Shown here: piece after piece, positions 16,017 to 24,368 of the stretch | Layout of the letters: each line of letters begins with the position of its first letter | How positions within the stretch are numbered: position 1 is the first letter of the stretch | DNA from: Actinomycetes bacterium | GTDB taxonomy: Bacteria; Actinomycetota; Acidimicrobiia; Acidimicrobiales; GCA-2861595 | Assembly (NCBI GenBank): GCA_023264975.1 | Contig: JAHFUS010000038.1 | Span: 1 to 39,912, forward strand | Reading direction: 5' to 3' | Length of the DNA: 39,912 nt | Notes under the pieces: model-generated | Database searches by the model: none | The model's input: the letters and a program-made list of their open reading frames with translations, nothing else | Told to the model about the DNA's origin: nothing | Translations under genes and position numbers: made by a program

Positions 16017-16597
16017 GTGAGCGCATCGGTCCGCCGCGTGCCTGAGCAGCTGGGCGGGCAGTTCGACCAGGTCCTCACCGCCGCGCAGGCGGGCGCCGGC
16101 TGGGCGGCGGAGCGTCTGTGGAGGAGTCTGGCGCCGGCAGTGGCGGGCTACTGCGCGTGCAGGGGGCAGCGGATCCCGACGACGTCACGAGCGAGGTGTT
16201 CGTCGGTGTGCTCCGCAGCCTGGCGTCGTTCTCGGGAAGCGAGGAGCAGTTCCGCTCCTGGGTCTTCACCATCGCCCACCGCCGCCTGGTCGACGAGCGG
16301 CGCCGAGCGGGCCGCCGTCCGCAGGTGTCGCACGACGCTGACCCGCACGAGGACATCGCGACCGCGAGCGCCGAGCACCAGGCGCTGCAGCGCCTGAGCG
16401 CCGACCGCGTCCGCCAGCTGTGCGAACGGCTGGTTCCCGACCAGCGCGACGTGCTGGTGCTGCGCCTCATGAGCGGCCTGACCGTCGAGGAGGTGGCGGC
16501 CGCCCTGGGCAAGTCCCCCGGCGCCGTCAAGGCGCTCCAGCGGCGGGCGCTGATGGCATTGCGGAAGATTCTCGACCGGGAGGGCATACCCCTGTGA
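16017..16597 (+). pseudogene. ECF-type RNA polymerase sigma factor with a single-base frameshift
   Basis: The N-terminal frame (GTG 16017, LGGQFDQVLTAAQAGAGWAAERLWRSLAPAVAGY) and the C-terminal frame (RVQGAADPDDVTSEVFVGVLRSLASFSGSEEQFRSWVFTIAHRRLVDERRR, then CERLVPDQRDVLVLRLMSGLTVEEVAAALGKSPGAVKALQRRALMALRK) join if one base is restored near 16152. Together they make an ECF sigma of about 193 residues: region 2 (DPDDVTSEVF, FRSWVFTIAHRRLVD) and region 4 (LTVEEVAAALGKSPGAVKALQRRAL). The gene overlaps its probable anti-sigma by 4 bp. If the deletion is real, only an N-terminally truncated protein could be made. Confidence 0.8.
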
Positions 16598-17511
16598 GCG
16601 GGACCGGCGATTACGACACCGAGATGTTCCGACGCCACCACATCGACGACGCCGCCCTCGAGGCCTTCTTCTCCGGCAATGGGGCCGACGAAGAGCTGGC
16701 TCCGCTGGCGGCGTTCGCCGAGGAACTGCGCAGCGTGGCGAGTGGGCCGCTCCCGGCTCCCTCGATGCAGTTGGCGGCGATGCTGGCCGACGGCTTCTCC
16801 ACCGACAAGGGCGACCTGCTGGCGACAGCAACAAGCAACGTCCCCGGGCCTGCGCCGCAGGTGGCCGGACTACCGAAATGGAGAAGGAAGAGAATGATCA
16901 TCGGAGAGTTCATCGCCGGTCTCAGCGTGGCGGCCAAGGCGACCTTCGGCATCAGCATGGCGGCGGCCAGCGTGACCGCAGCCGGCGCTGCGGGCGCCCT
17001 GCCCGCTCCCGCTCAGCACGCCGTGTCGGCCGCAGTCGAGGCGGCCACGCCGTTCTCGTTCCCCGACAAGGCCAACGACCACGCTGACTTCGGGAAGAAG
17101 GTCAGCACCGACGCCCGCGACGGCGGCGTCGACGGCAAGGAAGTGAGCGAGGACGCCAAGCACAACGGCGACGCCCACCGGGCCGACGGTGCCGGCAAGC
17201 CCACCGCCCCCGGCCAGAACGGCCTCGACAAGGCCAACACGACCCCCGCCGCCGGACACGTCCCGACGTCGTTGCCCTCCGGACAGCCGGCCACCGCCGG
17301 TGCGCAGGGCTCGACCGGCCTCGGCACCGCCAGCGGCACCCCGGCCGCCGGCCACACCCCCTACTCGGTCCCCGTGGGCGCTCCGGGTGAGACCCCTCCG
17401 GCCGATGCCGGCTCGCAGAGCTCGGCCGGTCTCGACGCCGCCGGCACCACGCCGGCCGCTGGCCACCTGCCGGGCTCGGTTCCTCCGGCCCCCCACGCCG
17501 GGCGGCCGTAA
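16594..17511 (+). CDS. Anti-sigma-like single-pass membrane protein with TPAAGH repeats
   Basis: This 305-residue protein starts at the GTG overlapping the sigma stop. Residues 1-100 are a cytoplasmic acidic domain (IDDAALEAFFSGNGADEELAPLAAFAEELRSVA) as found next to ECF sigma genes in actinobacteria. One hydrophobic segment, FIAGLSVAAKATFGISMAAASVTAAGAAGALPAP, lies at about 106-140. The outside part is Ala/Pro/Gly-rich and has three imperfect units of GLxxAxxTPAAGHxPxSxP between about 208 and 300. There is no zinc-binding HxxxCxxC motif, so it is not a ZAS-type anti-sigma. The role as sigma partner is inferred from the overlap. Confidence 0.7.
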   Translation: MSGTGDYDTEMFRRHHIDDAALEAFFSGNGADEELAPLAAFAEELRSVASGPLPAPSMQLAAMLADGFSTDKGDLLATATSNVPGPAPQVAGLPKWRRKRMIIGEFIAGLSVAAKATFGISMAAASVTAAGAAGALPAPAQHAVSAAVEAATPFSFPDKANDHADFGKKVSTDARDGGVDGKEVSEDAKHNGDAHRADGAGKPTAPGQNGLDKANTTPAAGHVPTSLPSGQPATAGAQGSTGLGTASGTPAAGHTPYSVPVGAPGETPPADAGSQSSAGLDAAGTTPAAGHLPGSVPPAPHAGRP

Positions 17512-17532
17512 GCGCACCCGTTTCCCGGGGGA

Positions 17533-17570
17533 GAGGAAGGCCCGCAGGCGCTCGCCTGCGGGCCTTCCTC
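17533..17570. terminator. Strong bidirectional hairpin terminator
   Basis: An 18-bp perfect stem (17533-17550 with 17553-17570) has a two-base loop. It lies between the convergent ends of the anti-sigma-like gene and cobK. There is no U-tract, which is common for actinobacterial terminators. Confidence 0.85.
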
Positions 17571-17622
17571 GCGCTCCCCGGCCGGAAGAGCGTCACCGCG
17601 CCTCGGGGCCCGGCGGTTCGCT

Positions 17623-18435
17623 TCAGCACTGGCAACCGCCATCGGCAGCGGCATCGGCGCCCGCCACCCCCGAGCGCCACCGGCCGGTGCGGCGCCGCCC
17701 GGCCTGGCGGATCCAACGGAGGGCCTCGGGCGCGGTGGAGGCGCACGGCCCGCCGACGCCTGCCGGGCGCCGCACCATCACGACCGCCACCCCCGCCTGC
17801 CGGGCGGCCGTCAGCTTGGCCGTGCCGCCGCCGCTGTTCCTCGTCAACAGCGCGTCGATGCCGTGGGTGCGCAGCAGCACCGACTCGGCGTCGACCGGGA
17901 ACGGAGGCCGGGCCACGATCGAGGTGGCGTCGGCCAGCGGCAGCGGCCCCGGCGGGTCGATCGAGCGGACCACGAAGTGCGTGTCGACGAGACGGGCGAA
18001 CGCCAGCAACTCGTGGCGCCCGGTGGTGAGGAGCACCCGGCGGGCGCCGATCTCCTCCAGGCGGAGAGCGGCTTCGTCGAGCGTCCCGACGTCGTCCCAC
18101 TCGTCGCCCGGGCCGGGCCGCCAGGCGGGACGCAGCAGCCGCAGCCGCGCGACGCCGGCGGCGGCGGCCGCCGCCGCCGCATGGCCGGGCATGCGGGCGG
18201 CGAACGGATGGGTGGCGTCGACCAGGAGGTCGTAGCCGCCCCGGCGCAGCTCGCCGGCGAGACCCTCGACCCCGCCGAAGCCGCCGGTGCGGGTGTGACA
18301 CGGGAGCGCCGCCGGCGCCGCCGTCCGGCCGGCGAACGACGCCACCACCTCGACGCCCGGCTCCGGCGCCAGGAGGTGGGCGAGCTGGGAGGCCTCGGCC
18401 GTGCCGGCCAACAGCAGCACCCGAGTCAAGCTCAC
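17623..18435 (-). CDS. cobK: Precorrin-6A reductase (CobK/CbiJ)
   Basis: This 270-residue enzyme reduces the macrocycle of precorrin-6A with NADPH to precorrin-6B. It shows the CobK pattern: TRVLLLAGTAEASQLAHLLAPE at the N-terminus, GGYDLLVDATHPFAARMPGHAA near 65-85, RRVLLTTGRHELLAFARL near 130, ADATSIVARPPFPVDAESVLLRTHGIDALLTRNSGGG at about 165-205, and KLTAARQAGVAVVMVRRP. The GTG overlaps the cobF stop by 4 bp (GTGA). It is intact, unlike its operon partner cobF, and adds a short Arg/Ala-rich tail ending GGCQC. Confidence 0.92.
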   Translation of the reverse strand: MSLTRVLLLAGTAEASQLAHLLAPEPGVEVVASFAGRTAAPAALPCHTRTGGFGGVEGLAGELRRGGYDLLVDATHPFAARMPGHAAAAAAAAGVARLRLLRPAWRPGPGDEWDDVGTLDEAALRLEEIGARRVLLTTGRHELLAFARLVDTHFVVRSIDPPGPLPLADATSIVARPPFPVDAESVLLRTHGIDALLTRNSGGGTAKLTAARQAGVAVVMVRRPAGVGGPCASTAPEALRWIRQAGRRRTGRWRSGVAGADAAADGGCQC

Positions 18436-19208
18436 CCGGAGGTCGTCCTGCGCAGCAGGTAGGTGTCGAACATCCAGCCCTTCCAGGCCTTGGCCTCGGC
18501 CCGGATGCGCCCGATGTCGGCGCCGCGGCGGTGGAGCGGACCGGACACGAGGATCTCGTCGTCGGTGCCGAGGTAGGCGCCCCAGTAGATGTCGATGTCG
18601 TCCCCTACGACCTCGGCGACCTCGGCGAACGCGCCCTCGCCGTCGAGCATGACCACCACGTTGTCGACGTGGCCGGCGATGTCCTACGCCAGCCGGCGCC
18701 CGGTGGTGATCCGGACCGCCCCGCCGACGCGGTTCAGCGCGACCCGGTGGCGGGCGGCCAGGGCCGACACGGCGCTGATCCCGGGGATGACCTCGTAGTC
18801 GAAGCTCACCCGGCCCCGCCGGAGGACGGCCTCGATGATGGCCAGCGTGCCGTCGTACAGGCACGGGTCGCCCCACACGAGGAAGCCGCCGGTCTCGTCC
18901 TCGCCCAGCTCGTCCTCGATGAGCCGCTCGTAGCGCAACGCCCGCTCGTCGCGCCAGGCCTCGACGGCCGCTTCGTAGGCCGGCGCCGTGCAGTCGCGCA
19001 CGGGGTCGTCGACAGAGACGAGCCGGTACGACGACGGGTCCTCGATGTAGCGGTCGCAGATGTCCCGGCGCAGCCGGGCGAGGTCGTCGTTGGCCGCGCC
19101 CTTCTCGACCACGAAGAACACGTCGACGCGGTTGAACGCCTTGACCGCCTGGACGGTGACGTGGTCGGGGTCGCCCGCCCCGATGCCGATCACGCACAGC
19201 TGCTTCAC
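18432..19208 (-). pseudogene. cobF: Precorrin-6A synthase (CobF) interrupted by an amber codon
   Basis: CobF methylates C1 and removes the extruded acetyl group in the oxygen-dependent pathway. The reading KQLCVIGIGAGDPDHVTVQAVKA and the block GFLVWGDPCLYDGTLAIIEAVLRRGRVSFDYEVIPGISAVSALAARH are typical of the SAM-dependent tetrapyrrole methylase fold. At 18684-18686 a TAG interrupts GRRLA*DIAGHVDNVVVMLD, where Glu (GAG) is expected, and the same frame then runs intact to 18432. The GTG start at 19208 has GGGAG upstream. It is divergent from cobI and overlaps cobK. The single G-to-T change is either a recent mutation or a base error. Confidence 0.85.
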
Positions 19209-19234
19209 ACGCTGGACTCCCGGGGTGGCCGTTG

Positions 19235-19256
19235 CCCTATGTCGTACCCTATGTCG
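19235..19256. promoter_or_regulatory. 12-bp-period direct repeat CCCTATGTCG at the cobF/cobI divergent start
   Basis: CCCTATGTCG occurs at 19235-19244 and 19247-19256, covering both possible cobI start codons (19239 and 19251). Tandem sites about one helical turn apart suit ribbon-helix-helix proteins, and CobI itself begins with such a domain. The intergenic gap to cobF is only about 30 bp, with no room for a cobalamin riboswitch. Confidence 0.5.
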
Positions 19257-20128
19257 GTGCGCAAGACCTCGGTCTACCTCCCCGAGCCGCTGAAGCGCCG
19301 GCTGGAGGCGGTCGCCGCCCGCACGCGCCGGTCCGAGGCCGAGCTGATCCGCCAGGCGGTCGAGCGCCTGGTGACCGACGGGGCCGGGCCCTGCGAGCCA
19401 CCCGACCCGCCTGTCCCGGGCCGTCTCGTGGGCGTCGGCGTCGGCCCCGGTGCCGCCGACCTCGTCACCGTCCGGGCCGTGCAGGCGCTGCGGCGGGCCA
19501 CCGTCGTGGTCGCGCCCTGCACGTCGGGGGAGGCGATCGGGCGGGCGGAGACCATCGTGCGCGGCGCCGCGCCCGACATCGCCGTCGAGCGCCTCGTGTT
19601 CGCCATGACGCCCGACCCCGAAGAGCGCGCCGGGGCGCTGGACGCCGCTGCCGCCAGGGTGGCGGCCCTGCTGGAGGCGGGCGGGGAGGTGGCGTTCGTG
19701 ACCATCGGCGACCCGAACGTGTACTCCACGTTCTCCTCCGTGGCGGCGGCCGTGGTGGCGGCGAACCCGGCCACGCCGGTGGCCACCGTTCCCGGGATCA
19801 TGGCGTTCCAGTACTCGCCGCCAGGTCGGGGACGGTGCCCGTCGACGGGCAGCAGTCGTTCCTCGTCCTGCCGGCCAACGCCACCAGGGCCCCACTGGCC
19901 GACGCCCTGGCCGACCCGACGCGCACCGTCGTGGTGTACAAGGGGGGCGGGCGCATGCCCGCCGTGGCCGCCGCCCTGCAGACGGCGGGACGGCTCGCCG
20001 GTTCCGTGCTCGGCGAGCTGCTCGGCATGCCCGGCGAGCGGGTCACCCCCGTCGCCGACGTGGCCGACCGGCCCGCCAGCTACCTGTCGTCGGTCATCGT
20101 CCCGGCCACCGCCGGCGGCGACGGTTGA
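19239..20128 (+). pseudogene. cobI: Ribbon-helix-helix/precorrin-2 C20-methyltransferase fusion (RHH-CobI), frameshifted
   Basis: Residues 5-45 (counted from 19239) are a clear CopG-type RHH domain, VRKTSVYLPEPLKRRLEAVAARTRRSEAELIRQAVERLV. After a Pro-rich linker, the CobI/CbiL methyltransferase begins at GRLVGVGVGPGAADLVTVRAVQALRRA. It continues with VAFVTIGDPNVYSTFSSVAAAV and VATVPGIMAFQ. One base is missing near 19812-19814, and the second frame carries on ARSGTVPVDGQQSFLVLPAN to SSVIVPATAGGDG. CobI makes precorrin-3A from precorrin-2. The DNA-binding module on a biosynthetic enzyme, sitting at a divergent promoter, suggests autoregulation (inference). A start at 19251 is equally possible. 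Confidence 0.8.
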
Positions 20129-20952
20129 TCTCCTTCGTCGGCACCGGACCCGGCGCCCCCGACCTGTTGACCCTGCGCGGCGCCGAGCGCCTGGCGGCGG
20201 CCCAGATCGTGGTGTGGGCGTCGTCGCTGGTGCCCGAGGCCGTGCTCGGGCACTGCCCGGGCGACGTGGTGGTCCACGACTCGGCGGTGATGACCCTCGA
20301 GGACGTGCTGGCCGTGTTCGCCGGCGCGCCCGATACCGCCAGGATCGTCCGGCTCCACTCGGGCGACCCCGGCGTCTACGGCGCCATCCAGGAGCAGCTC
20401 GACTGGTGCCGGGCCAACGGTCGCAGCGTGGAGGTCGTCCCCGGGGTCACGTCGGTGGCGGCCGCCGCCGCCACCCTCGGCCGCGAGCTCACCGTCCCCG
20501 GCCTGTCGCAGAGCGTCGTGCTGACCCGCCTGGCCGGCCGGACGGCCGCGTCGATGCGGCCCGGGGAGGGCGTGGCCGCCTTCGCCCGGGCGGGCGTGAC
20601 GATGGCGGTGTTCCTCTCGGGCGCCAGGCCGGAGGAGCTGCAGGGCGAGCTGCTTGCGCCCGGGAGCGGCTACGACGGGTCGACCCCGGCCGCCGTGGTC
20701 GTCCGGGTGAGCTGGCCCGACGAGCGGGTCGTCGCCACGACGGTCGGTGGCCTGGCGGCCGCCATCCGGGCCACGGGGGCGACCCGCACCGTCCTGGTCC
20801 TGGTGGGCGACGCGCTGGCCGACGCGCCCGTGCCGGCCCGCAGCCACCTCTACTCGCCGGGCCACTCGACGACCTTCCGGCTCCGCAGCGCGCCCGGGAC
20901 CACCTCGGGCCGGCCCAGCCGCGTCGGACGGCCCACGGGCGGCAATGGCTGA
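20125..20952 (+). CDS. cobM: Precorrin-4 C11-methyltransferase (CobM/CbiF)
   Basis: This 275-residue SAM-dependent methylase starts at a TTG within the TTGA overlap with cobI. The family motifs are ISFVGTGPGAPDLLTLRGAERLAAAQIVVWASSLV at the N-terminus, HDSAVMTLEDVLAVF near 50, RIVRLHSGDPGVYGAIQEQLDWC near 75 (GDPxxYG), VEVVPGVTSVAAAAATLGRELTVPGLSQSVVLTRLAGRT at about 103-140, and AVFLSGARPEELQGELL. It methylates C11 of precorrin-4. The gene is intact apart from an extended low-complexity tail (about 20 residues), which overlaps the cobL start by 8 bp. Confidence 0.92.
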   Translation: MISFVGTGPGAPDLLTLRGAERLAAAQIVVWASSLVPEAVLGHCPGDVVVHDSAVMTLEDVLAVFAGAPDTARIVRLHSGDPGVYGAIQEQLDWCRANGRSVEVVPGVTSVAAAAATLGRELTVPGLSQSVVLTRLAGRTAASMRPGEGVAAFARAGVTMAVFLSGARPEELQGELLAPGSGYDGSTPAAVVVRVSWPDERVVATTVGGLAAAIRATGATRTVLVLVGDALADAPVPARSHLYSPGHSTTFRLRSAPGTTSGRPSRVGRPTGGNG

Positions 20953-22135
20953 GCGGGTGTCGATCGTCGGCCTCCACGGCGGCGCCTGGTACGGGCCCTC
21001 GGCCGAGCGGGCTCTGCGGGGCGCCGACCTGCTCGTCGGCGCCGCCCGCCAGCTCGAGGACCTCGCACCGGCCGGCCTCGGCGGCGAGCCGGTCGAGCTG
21101 TGGGGCCGCATGGACGAGCTGGCGGAGCTGTGCGCCGGCCGGGCGGCGCAGGGCCGGCGGGTGTGCGTCCTGGCCGCCGGCGACCCCGGCTTCTTCGGCG
21201 TCGTCCGCCTGCTCGCTGCCCGCCTCGGCCCCGACGCCCTCGACGTCCACCCGGCACCGTCGTCGGTGTCGCTGGCCTTCGCCCGTGCCGGGCTCCCGTG
21301 GGACGACGCCGTGGTCGCCACCTGCCACGGCCGGCCGCTCGCCGGCGCCGTGGCCGCCGTCTCCGGCTCGCCCAAGGCGGCCGTCCTCGTGTCGCCCGAC
21401 TCGCCACCCGAGGCCCTCGGCGCCGCCCTGGTCGCCGCCGGCTGCCCCGAGCGTGACGTGTGGGTCTGCACCCGCCTCGGCGAGGGCGACGAGTCAGTGG
21501 TGTGCACCGACCTGGCCGGGCTGGCCGGGGGCTGCTTCGACCCCCTGTCGGTGGTCGTGCTCGTCTCGCCCGGTGCCGGCGTCGCCGGCGCAGCCGGGGT
21601 GGCGTGGGGCCTCGACGAGGCGGCCTACGAGCACCGCGCCGGGATGATCACCAAGGCCGAGGTGCGGGCCGTCGCCCTCGCCAAGCTGTCGCTCCCGCCG
21701 AGGGGCGTGCTCTGGGACGTGGGAGCGGGGAGCGGGAGCGTGGCGGTGTAGGCGGCCCGGCTGGCGCCGGGCCTGCGGGTGCTCGCCGTCGAGCGCGACC
21801 GGGAGGCGTGCGGGCGGATCCGGAGCAACGCCCGAGGCACGGCCGTCGCCGTGGTGGAGGGCGAGGCGCCCGCCGCCCTCGACGCCCTCCCCGATCCCGA
21901 CCGTGCCTTCCTGGGCGGCGGCAGCATCGGGGTCCTCGACGCCGTGCTGGCCCGGCTGCGCACCGGCGGGCGGGTGGTGGCCACCTATGCCGTGCTGGCA
22001 ACGGCTGCCGCCGCCGCCGACCGCCTCGGCTCGCAGGTGCAGCTGACGGTGAGCCGCGGGGTGCCGGCCGGCGCGGCGGGCCCGATGCGCCTGGCGGCTG
22101 AGAACCCGGTGTTCGTGGCGTGGGGGCCGCGGTGA
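20945..22135 (+). pseudogene. cobL: Precorrin-6Y C5,15-methyltransferase, decarboxylating (CobL) interrupted by an amber codon
   Basis: CobL fuses CbiE (C5 methylation) to CbiT (C15 methylation and decarboxylation). The CbiE half (residues 1-210) has VSIVGLHGGAWYG, RVCVLAAGDPGFFGVVRLLAARL and LDVHPAPSSVSLAFARAGLPWDDA. The CbiT half begins HRAGMITKAEVRAVALAKLSLPPRGVLWDVGAGSGSVAV, then TAG at 21749-21751, then AARLAPGLRVLAVERDREAC in the same frame. SAM-binding motif I normally has Glu at this point, so GAG to TAG is the likely change. The frame is open to 22133. The GTGA overlap with the next gene is kept. Confidence 0.87.
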
Positions 22136-23772
22136 AGGTGATGACCGTGTCGGTCACCGAGGCGGGCCGGGCCGTCGCCCGCCGGCTGCCGTTCGAGGCC
22201 GTGCACGGGCGGTTGGGTGACACCGTCCGGGCCCGGTGGCGGGAGGTGGACGGCTTCGTCCTGTGCTGCGCGGCCGGCGTGGCCGTGCGCGTGGTGGCGC
22301 CGCTGCTGGCCGGCAAGCACGACGACCCGGCCGTGGTGTGCGTCGACGAGGCCGCCCGCTTCGCCATCGCGCTGTGCGGCGGCCATGCGGGAGGCGCCAA
22401 CGCACTGGCCCGTGAGGTGGCCGCCCTGCTCGGCGCCCAGCCGGTGGTGACGACGGCGACCGACGCGGCGGCGATCCCGGCGCTCGACGCCCCGCTCGGG
22501 TTCGTCGCCCGCGGCGACGTGGCTGGCGTGTCGCGCCGGTGGCTCGACGGCCAGGTCCCGGTGGTCGAGGGGACCCTGCCGTGGCCGGTGCCGTTCGAGG
22601 GCGGGAGCGGGCCCGGGCGGGTGCTCGTCACCGACGAGGCGGTCGACCCCGGCGCCGGTGAGGTGGCGCTGCACCCGCCGTCGCTGGTCGTCGGGATCGG
22701 CGCGTCGAGCGGCGCGCCGGCCGGCGCCGCCGCCGACCTGCTCACCTCCGCCCTGGCCGGTGCCGGGCTGAGCGGCCACGCGGTCGGGGTCGTGGCCACC
22801 ATCGACCGCCGGGCCGGCGATGCGGTGGTGACCGCCCTGGGCCGGCCGGTCCGCTCCTTCCCAGCGGCCGCGCTGGCGGGCGTGGCCGTCCCCAACCCGA
22901 GCGACGTGGTGGCCGCCGGGGTCGGCACCCCGAGCGTGGCCGAGGCCGCCGCCCTCCTCGCCGCCGGGCCGGGCGCCCGGCTCGTGGTGGAGAAGCGCAA
23001 GGGGGCGGAGGCGACCGTCGCCGTGGCCCGCCGGGCCGGTCCGGAAGGGTCGCTGGCCGTCGTCGGCCTCGGGCCCGGCCACCCCCGGCACCGCACGCCG
23101 GCCGCCACCACGGCCGTGCGGTCGGCCGAGGTGGTGATCGGCTACGGGCCCTACGTCGACCAGTGCGCGGACCTCGTATCCCCCGCCCAGGTCGTGGTCC
23201 GCAGCACGATCGGCGCCGAGGCCGACCGCTGCGCCGAGGCGCTGCGCCGGGCCGGCGGCGGGGCCCGGGTGGCGCTGGTGTGCTCGGGCGACCCGGGCGT
23301 GTTCGCCATGGCCGGCCTGGTCCTCGAGCAGGCGCCGGCGGCGGGGGGGCCGCCGGTCGAGGTCGTCCCCGGCGTGACCGCCGCCGCCGCCGCCGGGGCC
23401 CTGCTCGGCGCGCCCTTCGGCCACGACCACGCCTTCGTGAGCCTGTCCGACCTGCTCACCCCGTGGGCCGTGATCGAGGCCCGGCTGCGGGCCGTGGCCG
23501 AGGGTGACCTCGCCGTGGCGCTGTACAACCCACGCTCGCAGCGCAGGACGTGGCAGCTCGACCGGGCCCGCGAACTGCTCCTCGAGGCCCGGCCGCCCCG
23601 GACCCCGGTCGGCATCGTCACCGATGCCACCCGGGCGGGCGAGAACCTCCGCATGACCACGCTGGCCGAGCTGGACACCGCCGACGTCGGCATGCTCTCG
23701 ATCGTGGTCGTCGGCAGCTCCTCGACGACGCTGGTCGGCTCCCGCATGGTCACCCCGCGGGGCTACCGATGA
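22132..23772 (+). CDS. cobJ: CbiG-CobJ fusion: cobalt-precorrin-5A hydrolase / precorrin-3B C17-methyltransferase
   Basis: This 546-residue bifunctional protein starts at the GTG overlapping the cobL stop. The CbiG half (about 1-310) contains WREVDGFVLCCAAGVAVRVVAPLLAGKHDDPAVVCVDEAARFAIALCGGHAGGANALAREVAALLG, the CbiG core, and a C-terminal CobE-like part, LVVGIGASSGAPAGAAADLL. The CobJ half starts at SLAVVGLGPGHPRHRTPAA, with EVVIGYGPYVDQC, RVALVCSGDPGVFAMAGLVLE (GDPG), VEVVPGVTAAAAAGALLGAPFGHDHAFVSLSDLLTPW and LAVALYNPRSQRRTWQL. CobJ contracts the ring; CbiG opens the resulting lactone in the anaerobic route. It is intact and the longest undamaged gene of the cluster. Confidence 0.92.
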   Translation: MKVMTVSVTEAGRAVARRLPFEAVHGRLGDTVRARWREVDGFVLCCAAGVAVRVVAPLLAGKHDDPAVVCVDEAARFAIALCGGHAGGANALAREVAALLGAQPVVTTATDAAAIPALDAPLGFVARGDVAGVSRRWLDGQVPVVEGTLPWPVPFEGGSGPGRVLVTDEAVDPGAGEVALHPPSLVVGIGASSGAPAGAAADLLTSALAGAGLSGHAVGVVATIDRRAGDAVVTALGRPVRSFPAAALAGVAVPNPSDVVAAGVGTPSVAEAAALLAAGPGARLVVEKRKGAEATVAVARRAGPEGSLAVVGLGPGHPRHRTPAATTAVRSAEVVIGYGPYVDQCADLVSPAQVVVRSTIGAEADRCAEALRRAGGGARVALVCSGDPGVFAMAGLVLEQAPAAGGPPVEVVPGVTAAAAAGALLGAPFGHDHAFVSLSDLLTPWAVIEARLRAVAEGDLAVALYNPRSQRRTWQLDRARELLLEARPPRTPVGIVTDATRAGENLRMTTLAELDTADVGMLSIVVVGSSSTTLVGSRMVTPRGYR

Positions 23773-24368
23773 CCGTCCACCCCATCGAGCAGGAGAGCTA
23801 CCGCATCCTGGCCGAACGGGTAGACCTGTCGGCGTTCCCGGACGGCGAGCAGGCCGTCGTGGCCCGCATGATCCACGCCACCGCCGACGTCGTCTTCGCC
23901 AGGACGGCCAGGATCGGCGCCGTCGCCGTGCGGGCCGCGGTCGGCGCGCTGCGGGCCGGTGCTCCCGTCGTGGTCGACGCCGCCATGGTGGCGGCGGGCG
24001 TGCCCGGCCTCGCCACCATCTGCCTGCTGGCCGAGGTGAAGGCCGCCCCACCGGGCTCGACCCGCTCCGCCGCCGCCATCGCGCTGGCCGCCGAGCGCTA
24101 CCCGGCCGGCGCCCTGTGGGTCATCGGCAACGCCCCGACGGCGCTGGCCGAGCTGCTGGCCCTGCACGCCTCCGGCGCCGTCGAGCCGGCGGCGGTGATC
24201 GGCGTGCCCGTGGGCTTCGTCGGCGCGGCCGAGGCCAAGGCCGCCCTGTGGGCGTCGCCGCTGGCTCCCCGCAGCATCACCGCCCTCGGCGAACGGGGCG
24301 GCAGCCCGGTCGCCGCCGCCGCCGTGAACGCCTTGATCCGACTGGCCGAAGGGACCCCCACGTGCTGA
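23769..24368 (+). CDS. cobH: Precorrin-8X methylmutase (CobH/CbiC)
   Basis: This 199-residue enzyme migrates the C11 methyl to C12, giving hydrogenobyrinate. It starts at the ATG of an ATGA overlap with cobJ. The signature parts are HPIEQESYRILAERVDLSAFPDGEQAVVARMIHATADVVFA at about 3-43 (with the catalytic His in MIHATAD), GAPVVVDAAMVAAGV near 64, RSAAAIALAAERYPAGALWVIGNAPTALAELL at about 96-130 and AAVIGVPVGFVGAAEAKAAL at about 138-158. Length and motifs are normal. It overlaps cbiX by one base (TGATG). Confidence 0.94.
   Translation: MTVHPIEQESYRILAERVDLSAFPDGEQAVVARMIHATADVVFARTARIGAVAVRAAVGALRAGAPVVVDAAMVAAGVPGLATICLLAEVKAAPPGSTRSAAAIALAAERYPAGALWVIGNAPTALAELLALHASGAVEPAAVIGVPVGFVGAAEAKAALWASPLAPRSITALGERGGSPVAAAAVNALIRLAEGTPTC

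Noticed and set aside
18531-21647. A 1038-codon open frame on the plus strand
   Set aside because: Its first part is antisense to cobF and its last part is out of frame with cobI, cobM and cobL. Only the RHH-CobI segment from 19239 to about 19813 shows protein families.
15821-21751. Alternative genetic code (TGA=Trp or TAG=Glu)
   Set aside because: TGA and TAG terminate many intact genes in this window at the expected places, so the internal stops are better read as lesions or errors.
21985-24051. Long minus-strand open frame of 688 codons
   Set aside because: It is a GC-rich shadow opposite cobL, cbiG-cobJ and cobH, with Arg/Gly/Pro-rich composition and no recognisable domain.
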